Below, piece by piece: positions 1 through 10,654 of a stretch of 64,000 nt of DNA (positions within the stretch are counted from its first letter, which is position 1; every line of letters starts with the position of its first letter). The notes beneath the pieces were generated by a model. That model was not told the origin of the DNA and did not search any database. It saw only the letters and a list, made by a program, of their open reading frames with translations. This DNA is from Plasmodiophora brassicae. Taxonomy: Eukaryota; Endomyxa: Phytomyxea; Phytomyxea; Plasmodiophorida. The DNA lies in the NCBI GenBank assembly GCA_036867785.1, contig CP145420.1, forward strand, positions 806,001 to 870,000. Direction: 5' to 3'. The position numbers were made by a program, and so were the translations under genes.

Positions 1-1
1 T

Positions 2-1663
2 TGGGAATTTCCCTCTCTAAATACTCACGCTGACGACCATTCCCTTGTTGACGTCCACTCTCGAACGAACCTCTATCAGAACGAATTTGAAAGGCGAGGC
101 GTAAATGAAACACAAGACGCCACTGTGCACGTATGGCAACCAAATTCCAACGGGCACCGTCTCGTCGACTTCCGCCCTTCAGTCAACCCCTGTCGTTGCG
201 AACTGGATTCGCAAGACGTTAGCGAAATACTACAAGACTCCACATCGAGCACATGGCCAACCGACGCCAACGGGAACTTTGCCTTTGACATCCACACTCT
301 TACCGACCTCTGTGATATCGACTTTGAATCGCCAGGCGCTACCGAAATAGTACTACAAGGTCTCACTCATGTGAACACGTGGCCAGCAGACGCCAATGCG
401 CCCCTTGCCGTTGACATCTACCCTCCAGCCGACCTCTGTCATATCGGCTTTGAATCGCAAAGCGCTACCGACGTACTACAGGCCGCCACTTTGAGCAATT
501 GGCCAACCATGCACCCTGGCGCCGCCCATGTTCTACATCGTTTCGATCCCGGTTGCACAACACTTCAAGCCGAGGCGCGTATCTCAGGCGCATCCGATTC
601 TGCGCTTTCCCACAGGCAGGAGTTGCCCGGCGACAGTGGACGCTTGATGTGGACGGCGACCTCGAACTTGCTTTCCGCCGGTTCCCCGGTATTGCAACCG
701 ACTCTGTGCTCACAGGATCAAGACGCCATCGACCAATACGACTGGAACATGTTCATTCCAGAATCACCCGCGCCGGTTCCCCTACACTCGCTCGCGACAT
801 CCCGCCATGACGGTTGCACTTTTCCCCCGTTTACGCTTCAACCTGTGGGGACTCAAGGTTCCACTGAAGAACCGGCCACCATGCACGGGTGCCAGTCGCA
901 ACCTTCGCAGAACGAGCACCATGGTCGTGGCAAATACCCCAGAAAGAAATGCGAGCATGGGCGATTGAAACATGGGTGCAGGGTTTGCTGTCCGCACCTC
1001 TTCTGTACTGAACATGGGCGACAGAAATGGGGTTGCAGGCCGTGTGGCGGATCAGGCATCTGTGTGCATCGTCAAATCCAGTACTACTGCAAGGCATGTA
1101 AAGGGAAGGGCATCTGTCAACACGGCCGACGGAGATCCCGCTGTACGGCGTGTGTACGTGATCGAGGTCAAGTCGGCATCTGCGAGCACAACCGGCGTAC
1201 AAACGTGACTGCGGAGGCAGTGCTGCGCGTGTCGTACGCCAACGACCGAATCACCGATGCACAAGCCAACGCGCGACGAAACGTCGGGTCTGTGCCGCAA
1301 GCGAGTATTCCGCCGGAAGCGCCGCCGCCGCCGCCCGTCGTCAAACGCCGCGGGGGTACCTTCGACGCGCCATCGCGTGGTTTGTTGCAATATTGTCGCA
1401 GAGCTTGGCAACGGTTGAACATTGTCCTTCGTGTCGCTGATGAGCTCAAGCAGCGGCAATCGAAAGAACTGACGGAAGGGTGCCGGCAGTTTCAGTGCAC
1501 AGTTGTAAAGCCTGTCGTCGCCTGCTTCCAGCGGCATCACGGATCCAATCCTGAGGCGTTTCTGGCGAGATGGCCCGAATTCTTTCCGTCGAAATTCGGC
1601 TCCAAGTGCTGCGATGCGTCTACTGATGATTGCGGTACTACCAAGTCGAAGGCCAGGACCTGA
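2..1663 (+). CDS. Cys/His-rich repeat protein, 5' end cut by window edge
   Basis: The frame is open from base 2 to the stop at 1661-1663 with no ATG before about base 509, so the true start lies left of the window. The N-terminal part holds about four degenerate tandem repeats of roughly 40 residues, each opening with a Trp and carrying an L(V/A)D(V/I/F) core followed by an L/C-x-C/Y patch. The middle (about bases 950-1190) has consecutive metal-ligand units of the form C-x-H-x-R-x(4-5)-C-x-x-C-x-G, a repeat common in protist proteins and presumably zinc-binding. The spacing of the last unit (CEHNRR) breaks down, and a shifted frame there would extend the pattern, so a small indel is possible. 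The tail is proline-rich (PPPPP) then helical. The function is unknown; a nuclear or regulatory role is only a guess. It could also be an exon of a larger gene. Confidence 0.6.
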   Translation, partial: WEFPSLNTHADDHSLVDVHSRTNLYQNEFERRGVNETQDATVHVWQPNSNGHRLVDFRPSVNPCRCELDSQDVSEILQDSTSSTWPTDANGNFAFDIHTLTDLCDIDFESPGATEIVLQGLTHVNTWPADANAPLAVDIYPPADLCHIGFESQSATDVLQAATLSNWPTMHPGAAHVLHRFDPGCTTLQAEARISGASDSALSHRQELPGDSGRLMWTATSNLLSAGSPVLQPTLCSQDQDAIDQYDWNMFIPESPAPVPLHSLATSRHDGCTFPPFTLQPVGTQGSTEEPATMHGCQSQPSQNEHHGRGKYPRKKCEHGRLKHGCRVCCPHLFCTEHGRQKWGCRPCGGSGICVHRQIQYYCKACKGKGICQHGRRRSRCTACVRDRGQVGICEHNRRTNVTAEAVLRVSYANDRITDAQANARRNVGSVPQASIPPEAPPPPPVVKRRGGTFDAPSRGLLQYCRRAWQRLNIVLRVADELKQRQSKELTEGCRQFQCTVVKPVVACFQRHHGSNPEAFLARWPEFFPSKFGSKCCDASTDDCGTTKSKART

Positions 1664-1839
1664 TCAGGGTCGTGACGTCGTCCATACGTACAAACCACAC
1701 ATGTACCTCGGTCAACCCCCGTCGACGACAGTACTGTCCCGACTTGCATACGCCGCCGATACAGGACGTGCCCCGACACCTTGTCCAGATCCGTTGTTTC
1801 TCGAAGCGCAATCAGATTGCGCTTCGTTCAGGCGCAATT

Positions 1840-2430
1840 GGCCGGTTATCGGCCCCACATGGGCCGTGCGCCATGTACGAGTTGACCAAGTCGTGCAGAA
1901 GCGGCCGGCGCTCCGGGTGGTCTGGGATTTCCGTCCACACCAAAGAATCGATTAGGGCGACGTTGTCGGTCGTCATCTGGCGCCAGATCAGGATGGGCGC
2001 AAATCCCCGCCTCTAGAACTCGATCGTCAACACGTGCGCCACTGACGAGCTGCCCGTCGAACACCTTCTTCTTGAACAAATCGTTCATCAGCGCTTGTAG
2101 CTTGATGTGGAAGGCGCGGGCGACACTAACGGTGCGGTCTGGTGTGGAAGAAGCTGGTCCTAGATCTCCCGACATTTCGGGTCGCGATTCATGGTCATAA
2201 ACAGGTACCGCGACAAGCTTCTGTCGAGGCCCTCCCAGTACAATCACCGGCTTCTTCTTACTGAAAAAGCTGGTAATTGTACTAGAAAGGTCTCGACAGA
2301 AGAGGGCCGTGCGTACGAGGGCATCGAGTGGATGGTGCAGAATCGAGGCGTTGGAACTGGACCAACAGCGCTTCAAATTAAAGCGAGCCAGCTCATTAGG
2401 TCCATCGTGTACTCCTGCCACTTCCGGCGA
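1840..2430 (-). mobile_element. Decayed Helitron (rolling-circle transposon) helicase fragment
   Basis: Read on the minus strand, two frames together carry the conserved N-terminal region of Helitron Rep/helicase proteins. The order is a block like LFMTMNRDPKCREI, then FHIKLQALMNDLFKKKVF, then a degraded IEF-x-RRG-x-x-x-x-ILIW segment, then a block of the type TEIPDHPE, LHDLVNSYM and HGPCG. Spacing and order match the family, but the frame changes and an in-frame stop falls in the IEF-x-RRG block, so this is a fragment. No helicase domain or Helitron terminus (5' TC, 3' CTRR hairpin) was found nearby. Confidence 0.7.
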
Positions 2431-2529
2431 CGGCAGAACCTGAAGGGCGGCACAAAGTAACGTTTGATTGCAGGTTGTGATTGCTTCATTTTACTTCACT
2501 CTGCAGGTGATCTGACTGTCCCGTCTGGT

Positions 2530-2548
2530 CCCCCCCCCCCCCCCCCCC
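2530..2548. repeat. Poly-C tract (19 C)
   Basis: A run of 19 cytosines in non-coding DNA just downstream of the Helitron remnant. It is a length-unstable homopolymer and may be imprecise in an assembly. A similar 18-C run lies near the right edge. Confidence 0.9.
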
Positions 2549-2674
2549 TGCACGGCAAATGACAGTACCGTCCAGAGTGCTCCGGACCCGGACGTCCAAC
2601 AATCGCTGCAAACCTCATCCAACCTTTGTATAAGAAAAGGTGGCCTTTTCTGCACAGAGTCTGACTGCCCGCGT

Positions 2675-2873
2675 CAACAATAATAGCGCGCACCGACACG
2701 GCCAGCCACGGTCCAACAATAATAGCGCGCACCGACTGGTGCCCGAGTCAAGCCCCGCTCCGCGCGGCACGCGAGCGACTGTCGACTGACATGCCCAGCC
2801 ACGGTCCAACAATAATAGCGCGCACCGACTTGTGCCCGAGTCAAACCCCGCTCCGCGCGGCACGCGAGCGACT
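2675..2873 (+). repeat. Direct repeats of about 80 bp with a 23-bp core
   Basis: Two nearly identical units of about 80 bp lie at 2701-2780 and 2794-2873. Each starts with a CCAGCCACGGTC block, runs through CAACAATAATAGCGCGCACC and ends GCACGCGAGCGACT. A third, partial copy of the core sits at 2675-2697. The units differ at only a few bases, so the duplication is recent. They lie directly upstream of the proposed RAP-protein start and could be promoter DNA or mobile-element debris. Confidence 0.85.
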
Positions 2874-2930
2874 GACACCACGGACGCGGCACCTGGGCCG
2901 GGTGCTCCATTTGCAAATTGCGTTCGTGCC

Positions 2931-4816
2931 ATGAAAGTTGCCACTGTTCCAGTCCCATGCGCTGCCGCCGCGCCGTGTGCCGATCACGAGCTGCTGTTCT
3001 CTGGGGCGTCGTTGGGCCCGTCCAAAGCCGATGTCAATGCGTCTGCTGAGGGCGTCCGTGGCAGCCGCAGCCATCCCCGCTGCCCTTGTCATTCCAAACA
3101 CTCCGACGTCAGCCCGCGGTGGAGATCTTCGCGTATCCTGCCGTCGCTCGCTCTCCTTCTGGCGCCTGTCCTTCTCATGGGCGTAAGTGTGGCTTGCAAA
3201 TCGTCGTAATACTAATTGCCCCACCTCTTGGATATGACCGTGCGCGTAGGTTGTGCCGGTGGTGACCTCGGCGTATCCGCCGATGGTGACCCCGAGGTCT
3301 CCGCTGCAAATCCTGGACGCGGCGAACTTTCAGGGCGATGGGTGTCCGAGCCAGGATATTGTAGACAGCGCGGTGGTCTATCTTAAGCAAAAGGTCCTTC
3401 AAGCCTACGATTTCCAAGTACTACCGCACCTCGCCAGTACGCTTTCGAAGCGCAGGACGTATAATCGTATGAGATTGCCATTCACATCACGAACCATAGC
3501 CGTCTCTGAGACAGCAATTCCTGCCAACAGGTGTGCTCTCCGCCATTGCTGTTGCTCTGCAACGACGCCAAGAATGCATTAGCGGCTACAATGCCAGATC
3601 TACGGCAATGCTTTTGCACTCGCTTGCCAGGGGACGCATCAATAGGCCCACCCTGCTCAATGCCCTCGGCAAACATGCGCTGACCATCATGACGCTGTTC
3701 GACGCAGAGGATGTCGCCAATACGGCGTGGGCGTTCGCGGCATTGTCGATCAAGAACCACGACCTGTTCAATGCCCTTGCCAATCGTGCCCTGTCGATTA
3801 TGACAGAATTCAAGGCACACGGTGTCGCCAGTACGGCGTGGGCGTTCGCGACATTGTCGATCGAGAATCGCGACCTGTTCAGCGCCCTAGCCGATCGTGC
3901 GCTCGCGACCATGAGGCACTTCAGAGCACAAGGCGTCGCCAATACGGCGTGGGCGTTCGCGACAATGTCGATCGAGAACCGCGCCTTGTTCAATGCCCTT
4001 GCCGATCGTGCGCTCGCGACCATGAGGCACCTCAGCGCACAGGGCGTCGCCAATACGGCGTGGGCGTTCGCGACCTTGTCGATCGAGAACCGCGCCCTGT
4101 TCAGCGCCCTTGCCGGTCGTACGCTGTCGATCGTGACGGAATTCAACCCACAGGATGTCGCCAATACGGCATGGGCATTCTCCGTTGTTCGTTTCCACCC
4201 CGATGATAGTGTCTTTGAAGCCATTGTCGGCCGCGTGTGCTTCTTCTTTTCGAGTGGTTCGTTCGCCGATGAACAACTTGTACAGCTGCATCTATGGCGA
4301 CTCTCCGTTGGGGAACGCGCTTTCGATTCGGTTGTCGACGGCGTCTGTCACGTGAAGACGGACGTGATGGTGAGCAGTTTCAGGGATGCGATGTCCCGCC
4401 AGGGGCAAGGTACGTCACGGATGGAGCATGAAGTAGTCGGTGCTCTTCAGCGAATGTACTCACCCGGTTCTGTTCATCGTGGCGCCTTCTGCGAGATCAC
4501 CGGTTATTCTCTTGATGCCGCTTGTGTATTGCCGTTTGGACGTCGCATGGTCGCTGTCGAAGTGAATGACCGTACACACTTCCTCCGAGATTGCCATTCC
4601 GATGGTTTCACGTCGATCAATGGGGCTTCCAGGCTGAAGCGCCACTTACTCGGGCGGTACGGCTGGACAGTGGTCGACGTGAATTTCGGAGACTGGGACA
4701 AGGCGAACGGGATCCCTGAACAGCAACAGGATTTACTTCTGAAGCTTCTGCGGCGTACGTATTCAGATGAACAAAGGGCAGCGTCGACTCCTGGCTACTA
4801 CAATATCGAGGCGTGA
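2931..4816 (+). CDS. FAST/RAP-type repeat protein with C-terminal RAP domain
   Basis: The secure part is 3511-4816. It holds five tandem helical repeats built on (A)NTAWAFA-x-L followed by LF-x-AL, the pattern of DUF1601/FAST-kinase-like and OPR-type proteins. A C-terminal RAP domain of about 75 residues follows (VAVEVNDRTHFLRD, then LKRHLL, GYGWTV-like and VNFGDWD blocks). Such proteins bind organelle RNA and act in its processing or translation. The proposed 5' exons are 2931-3182 and 3250-3458, with introns 3183-3249 (GTAAGT donor, TACTAAT branch) and 3459-3510. All phases agree and give 588 residues, but the first exon has no homology support and the true start could differ. The repeats are almost identical at DNA level, suggesting recent expansion. 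Mitochondrial targeting is inferred from the family. Confidence 0.75.
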
Positions 4817-5435
4817 CGTTTCCAATTCAAATTGAATAACAACAACAGCGATGCTGTTCGATCTTCAATGCATGTGTATCGCTGCCTCGTCTCCGGCCTG
4901 GCCGATTCTCGTCGTCGTTGCCTGCGGGTGCGCTCATCGCCGATCGACTCTACCTCATTCGCGTGATCTGCGCTCATCTGTCCTGTTCGTAGCTGGGCCC
5001 CCGGGAGCTGCGCCTGGTCAGCAGGCGCCTCGTCGGCGCGTACGTTCTAACGCGCCCGGCCAGGCCGGCATCGCGCGCTGCGATCGATCCCGGTCGTCGT
5101 TCGACATGGCGATACGCTGCTCCTGGCCGTGTCGCCGTCCTCATCGCATCGGTACGGCGACGTTCCGCCGCGCAAATGCAACGTGCCGACGACGATGCTG
5201 ACCGTAATTGGCGTTGACGTCCATCGATCGCCAGCAGCTGTGGCTCTGTTGTCGCAAGCGCTGCCGTGCTAGATGTGGTAGGCCAACACAGAACCCTCAG
5301 CCCCATGTCACAGAAGCGTAAGGCACCCTGGCCGGAGCTGAGCCGGAGCTGAGCGAATAGCATATTTGAAGGCGGCAATGGCATTCCCCGGCAGATACCC
5401 CGTCAACAAGTTTCGATTTCTCGTCCACGTGCGAT
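4817..5435. other. Intergenic, no supported feature
   Basis: About 620 bases between the RAP gene and the 3' end of TFIIH p44. Open frames here are short and compositionally random (Arg/Ala/Ser-rich), with no splice-consistent extension, RNA gene or repeat recognised. Confidence 0.6.
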
Positions 5436-6780
5436 TTATCGATACGAAAGGCACCCGGGGCAGTTGTGCAGCGATTCATGGATGTACTGATCGCAGTCCC
5501 AACAGAACACCTGCGTGCATGACTCGCAGCGCAGAACGAGGGATTCGTCGACTTTGATCTCGATGCGGCAACCGTAACACTCGACAGCGTGCCTGTGCCA
5601 GAACTCACCCGTCAGAAACGTTTGCTCTGGGAGGTACACACGAAGGTGAACCTGTCAGATAACTGCTCGGTGACGTCCATAAAGGGCGCCAACGGGAAGA
5701 GATGATGATACGAGCGAGCAAGATGAGGTGACGACACAAGCGTTAGCGAGCACACGACGCACTGGGTTGGCAATTCGCAACATTTTGATTTGCACCTGGG
5801 ACACTGGTACCCTTCGTACGAGAAATTGCCATGGCATTGACAGAGCGTTGGAAAGTCGAACGATGACTTCATGGGGAATCCCATGAACACCCATTTGCGT
5901 TTCCTGGCCGCTACCTGCGGCACGACGGGAGGGCTGACGTGCTCAGCGAGGTGAGCGGCCACAGCCGATGTTCCGCTACAGACGCGATACGTTCCGTTTG
6001 TTGTCGTGGCCAGCCTTCGACAGACGAACAGTTCGGCAGAGAGCGTGACGACCGAGCAGCGGACACCATCCCGTTTCATCGTCTCGATCGTCTGGAACAC
6101 GTCGCCCGGATCGCACGTGTTCAGACTGGCCATGACAATAATCACCTCGCGGTTGCCATAGTCGGGCGTGTTCCGCAGGCTGCTTCGGGCCAACTCCAGC
6201 GAGTTCTCCAACGAAAACTCGCCAGACGTATGGTGGTCGGCTTGTGCCTCGAGCAGTCGGATCTGGTGCAGCGGGTTGCCCGATAGGTCGGTCAGCATGT
6301 ACGCCTTCTTGCTGTGCGTCGTAATCAGGCCCAGGTGCGAGATCGGGTTCTGGTCGAAGAAATCGCGGATGAACTGACACACGGCTTCTATAGCGACCAG
6401 CTTTCTCGACGGACGATAATCATTCAAGTCCATCGACGACGACAGGTCCACAACGATAAACACGTATCGAATCATGCCCTTCTCAACAAGCCGTTCCCGA
6501 CCGCGGGCCTCCAATCGCTTATGCGCCGCCTTACGAAGCTCACGCTGGGTCGCATGCTGTGCCACGCGTAACCGCCCTTCGTCGTCCTCTTCGATATCAT
6601 CCCAGGACCTCTAGCACGAGTGGGCCGATCAGTCAGGTCCCGCGCGCGTACCAGGTGGAACGCCCCGACCAGAATTGGCGCCTCCCAGGAGTGCTGCACC
6701 AAATCACGATCCTGGCCGCCGCCATCGCCTTCGTCGTCCACGGACCGCAGCCAGTCGTGCACGTCGCCGTCAGCTTCCAT
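5436..6780 (-). CDS. GTF2H2: TFIIH core subunit p44 / Ssl1
   Basis: Three exons (6670-6780, 5640-6610, 5436-5592) joined by 59- and 47-nt GT-AG introns give 412 residues, the normal size. p44 is a structural subunit of TFIIH that stimulates the XPD helicase in transcription initiation and nucleotide excision repair. The N-terminus carries the conserved W-E...RSWDDIEEDDEG motif, which spans intron 1. A von Willebrand A domain follows (FIVVDLSSSMD, FDQNPISHLGL, TCDP). The C-terminus has the C4 zinc regions: CPRCKSKCCELPTQC, then LARSYHHLFPL, then CYGC...CESC...CWDC ending NCPGC. The last domain is restored only by splicing intron 2. All key residues are present. It is the first of four closely spaced minus-strand genes. 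Confidence 0.95.
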
Positions 6781-6950
6781 AACGACAGTCAGGCGCGACT
6801 GCGCCGTATGACGCGTCCGCAGGTGCGCGAACTGCACGAACTGCACACGCGGCGCACCGGGCAGCTGCAGTGGTGCAGTCAGGTGGCGCGGAAATGGTAA
6901 CGTTCGGCTGGCAGCAACAACTGTAAAGTATAATTGTGTACCGGGTGTAG

Positions 6951-7457
6951 TTACGGGGTCGAGTTGGTCTGGGAGCTGGACGAGGTGGTGGTGGTGGCAT
7001 GGGCGAGGAAGTTTCGGATGTCGCGAAGCAGACTGCGCCCGGATCGGGGCGACCCGTTCTCGGTGACGCAGAACAACTGCAAGGGCAGGCGCTGTGATCC
7101 GATGTTGGCGTCGCAGAGGCGGCCGTCGCCGAGTTCGACGCCGCGATGCGCGATCCGCACGGACGCGCCGTCGCGCTTGACGAATGCGTGCGACCCGATG
7201 TCGTGTTTGATGTCGTCGATGGGCGTCTCGACGGGGATGTCTATCGTCCACGATTTCAGCTCTTTGACGTTCGTGTAGACGCTGATGGTGCAGCCTATGG
7301 ATCGGCGTCGATCCCTGGGTTGCAGGTAGGCGACGCCCCAGGGCAGGCGGACGCAGACCGAATGGGCGCCGCTGTGCTCTGTGTCTTCTTGGCCGAACCC
7401 ATACGGCGTCCACACGGGCGTGCCATCTGGCACCCTGTTCACTATCGACGAGGCCAT
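6951..7457 (-). CDS. Ubiquitin-fold small protein, unknown function
   Basis: An uninterrupted 168-codon frame starting MASSIVNR. The N-terminal half contains a W-T-P-Y-G-F-G segment and an RLPWGVAYLQP segment. The central part (about residues 60-135) reads like a ubiquitin-like fold: alternating strands, SWTIDIP, an amphipathic helix (IDDIKHDIG), then RIAHRGVEL and a final strand LPLQLFCV. The tail is Ser/Thr-rich. No diglycine end is present, so a structural UBL domain fits better than a modifier. It sits 170 bp upstream of p44 on the same strand and 149 bp downstream of the EF-hand-like gene. The specific function is not recognised. Confidence 0.55.
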   Translation of the reverse strand: MASSIVNRVPDGTPVWTPYGFGQEDTEHSGAHSVCVRLPWGVAYLQPRDRRRSIGCTISVYTNVKELKSWTIDIPVETPIDDIKHDIGSHAFVKRDGASVRIAHRGVELGDGRLCDANIGSQRLPLQLFCVTENGSPRSGRSLLRDIRNFLAHATTTTSSSSQTNSTP

Positions 7458-7605
7458 CCCAATGGCCAGTCACAATCGCGCAGGGGTATCCCCGCGATCG
7501 TGCCCGTATCTTTAGCGCCTTTATTGCACTGGTTTATCGGACGCCCTGGCCGCTTTTTACACTTCGTTCGTTATATTCCGCCCTCTGCTGTGAAACGATA
7601 TCGCG

Positions 7606-8159
7606 TCATTTCCAGGTGCTCTTCTTCTTGAGCCTGAACAGGCCACCGATGAGGCCGCCGGGATCCACCGGGGTCCCGTTCTCTTGATAGCGTTCGATAG
7701 GGGCCCTGAACAGGGTACAACAGCTCAGAAGTAGAGCCCGAAGGCATGCTGATGATTGGCAAATACCGGGGAGGAGTGGTGCCAATGGTGGATAACGCCG
7801 CCCGCATGTCTTCGAATCTGCAGTGGGTGGCCTCGACCCAATCCTCAAACGTAATCGAGCCGCGCATCAGATGATTGTCATGGCCGCGCGTAGCGAAGGC
7901 AAACATGTCCCTTATGAACGCGAAATTGTACTGCAGGCCGAGTCGCTTAACCGCCTTTTCAAGATCGGCCAAGGAGACATGGTCCACCTGCCAGCGGAAA
8001 CGATGAGCGATCGCGGAATGAGCTCGCAGGGCGGTGCATGAACCATACGCGCCGGCGATCGAACTGCCTGAACACGATCCGAAGTTCCTTGATCTGGCGA
8101 CGTGTTAGCTGCGGAAATACTTTCCTAGGCTGTAAGATCGCGAACAGATCGTTCGTCAT
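7606..8159 (-). CDS. Small EF-hand-like protein
   Basis: Exons 8049-8159, 7767-7987 and 7606-7705, with two 61-nt GT-AG introns (7988-8048 and 7706-7766), give 143 residues. The helix LTRRQIKELRIVFRQFD followed by a short loop and LADLEKAVKRLGL is the calmodulin/centrin-type EF-hand arrangement. A second helix-loop-helix surrounds ITFEDWVE. Neither loop shows the canonical calcium-ligand series (D-x-D-x-D/S-G): loop 1 is DRRR-V-D-H-V-S and loop 2 carries an insertion. Calcium binding is therefore doubtful and a structural role more likely. Start chosen at MTNDLF; an in-frame Met further upstream (8234) is an alternative. The C-terminus ends LFRLKKKSTWK only after splicing of intron 2. Confidence 0.65.
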
Positions 8160-8259
8160 GGCGTCCAACCAGCCATATGGATATTGAGACGTATGCCGAG
8201 GGCGATCCGGAGATATCTTCCAGCAGCGATACACACGAGCAAAGATACGCCCTGGGGTG

Positions 8260-10654
8260 TCACCTATCAGTCTTTACTCGTACATAAGCGCAAACGTATG
8301 GCGTGTCCAGGGGCCAGTCGTTCGCCAGTCTGTCGAAGAACGAGAAGCCGGCAGATGATACTGAAACAGCAATTTCAGTCTTGGCCTCTTCAGAGGAACC
8401 GAACACGTACCAATGGAGTCATTGAAGTGGAACCAGTTTCCTTGGCGGCACGCGTGTTCGAGCTGTTGCCCTTTGAGGCCGTTCGACATGGCACTCTGAG
8501 TAACGGCAACGGCTTCATCGCTATGCCTACGACATGGTGTCAGTCCACAAGTCATACAAGTGCATGGAGCAGACCTGGCAACCGTGTAATAGTGCCCACT
8601 TTCGGCACGAGAACCGCTGTGAACGATGACGGCATACAGAGCGTACACATGACTGCCGAGCGGAAGGACCGTCGGAAAGGTGACAGGGTCGAATACCTTC
8701 TTCCTTGACATTGTGCTCGTATCGAACGTGAACCGCTTGAAGCAGAAGGGAAGAAAACGACGGCATGTCTTCAGAGTTGCCTTCGTGACGCCAGAGCTGC
8801 GAACACCACAGCCTTCGCATAGAACAGCATTATCGCCGTCGAAACGCGTACCAGTAAAGTGTTCACCTAGCAAATGCTCTGTAGGGAAATTGGAATTAGA
8901 GCCGCACCATATAAGTCACGTTCCCAGATAGTACCAAGCGATTGTCGGCCGCGCATGGCGAGAGGAAGCTCAACAAATGGCTCTTCGCGAAGCAGTCTTG
9001 AGATACCACAAGCATCGCACGTTAAGAGCGTAGCCATTTGACCACCGAAAGAAGTCTCATCGTCAGTCGGTAAACTCTTCTCGATCGTATCGTGAAGAAA
9101 CAATCCGAACTCGGATACGTCTGCTTCTTGTCCAGTGACGAACCTCTCATCCGAAATTGCATTCATCAGTGCCCGAGGTACAACCTCACCCACTGCTGCT
9201 CGTGTCAACTGCCCTAGAATATCGCGAAGCGCAGCAGTGATTGGAGGGCCACCTGAACTTGCTAGTACCCGACGACGAAAGTCATCTGACATGAACAGCA
9301 TCTGCAGGTACGAAGCCATGTAACAAGTGTGGCCAAGATTCCGGAGGCCAGACAGACCCGACGGGTTCACAACTCGTGGTATCGTGTTGCCGACAACCAG
9401 TGACGGTTTCGTGTCGACAGAAGTCCACGAAAATTCACGAAGCAGGTCTGTAGATACGGACGAGCTCCGGTCGCCATGAAACCGATCCGAAAACCGCCCG
9501 AAAGCATGTCCCGAAGAAGCGAATCGATGCATTAAGCAACGAACAGCGTCGACGATCTCTGTCCTCGATGTCTCACTGAGCGATGAATCAGGGCCGACAC
9601 GCTCGTACAGCAGCGGCAACGCGTCGAGAAACAGGTCAGAAGCGTGCTGGTACCCAAGCAGGAGACGCCGGGCAACCTGCCAGCACTCCTCGGGGTCGGC
9701 ATCGGACCGAGACAGTATTTGTCCAATGCACTGTCGTGACGCAGCAAGAACGAGGGATCGCTTGCCAGCAGCGACATATGCCTTCAGCATTGTCAGGATA
9801 AACGATGTCGTTCCAGGCGCTGGTTTCCATTGCAGAATGCGTTGCAGGGCAGTGCTGAGTTGCAAGTCTGTCAGCCCTGAACGGCACTTCAGCATGAAAC
9901 TGTTGGCGGCGTCTTGCGACACGTGAGCGTATGGAATGAGCGCCTGAAGCCTCGACGAGGGGCTCCGATCTGCCAGTGACGGCGATATCGGGGACCCTGC
10001 CAGCAGCCCAAAGACGGTCTCCAGCGTCACCAGCTCAAACTCTGGCGCTCCGAGCCAGCAGTACGTTATGGCTTTAACGATCAGCGTCGCAGTGTAATCG
10101 CATGACGGCCTGTCCTCGAGAGCAGCCAACCTGGAATACAAATCAGAACGCTTCGGGACGAATAGGGCAAACTCAACCTCACCAGCAAACCAGTACGTCG
10201 CAACGAAACTGGACATGAAGCGGAAGCGCCTCTGTTGGCAGCAATAGAACTGCCACCTGGACCCGACGTCAGAGCATGCAGAGGAACTGGGCCACGCAAC
10301 GAGACCTGAACCGATACCGGAGGTATTTCAGGGCTGGCAAATATGACGTTGACCATGGCGGCATGCAGGGCGTTATAGTCCGGCGACGCGTACGGAAGCA
10401 CGAGCCGAAGTTGCACAAACGACAGCTGGGCGTTGGGATCGCACAGACCTACGACCCGGTTCACAATCGGTGCGGCAGCGTCGACGCCCGCGTCCCGTAC
10501 CGGGCGGCAGCAGTTGGCCCAGGAACGTGTCGTCGAGGATGGCCCGCAGCGTGTCCGGCGAGAACTGCTTCGGGATGGCGTTCCGGATGCTGGCGATCAG
10601 GTCCGGGCGCCGCGCGGCCTGCAGCAGCAGGCGCAGCTTGGCGGCGTCGGCCAT
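8260..10654 (-). CDS. Ubiquitin carboxyl-terminal hydrolase, USP35/38-like
   Basis: Five exons (10501-10654, 10306-10448, 8935-10249, 8411-8878, 8260-8360) with introns of 52, 56, 56 and 50 nt give 726 residues in phase. The enzyme is a cysteine protease that removes ubiquitin from proteins. The Cys box is GLRNLGHTCYM near residue 400 (usual GNTCYMN, here GHTCYMA). A zinc ribbon is formed by CDAC and CEGC, the His box is ESGHYYTV, and the substrate-ordering FNDS is followed after the last intron by DTPYVCAYVR. The block ...LFMSDDFRRRVL after the Cys box and the long helical N-terminal half of about 390 residues resemble USP35/USP38. The position of intron 2 was chosen by phase and length and is the least certain. 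Confidence 0.88.

Noticed and set aside
2530-2548. Poly-C tracts as assembly gap markers
   Set aside because: Gaps are normally N; the tracts are kept as real homopolymers of uncertain length.
6472-7473. 333-codon minus frame across p44 and the ubiquitin-fold gene
   Set aside because: It overlaps two supported genes in another register and has no family features; only its short part encoding the p44 first exon is real.
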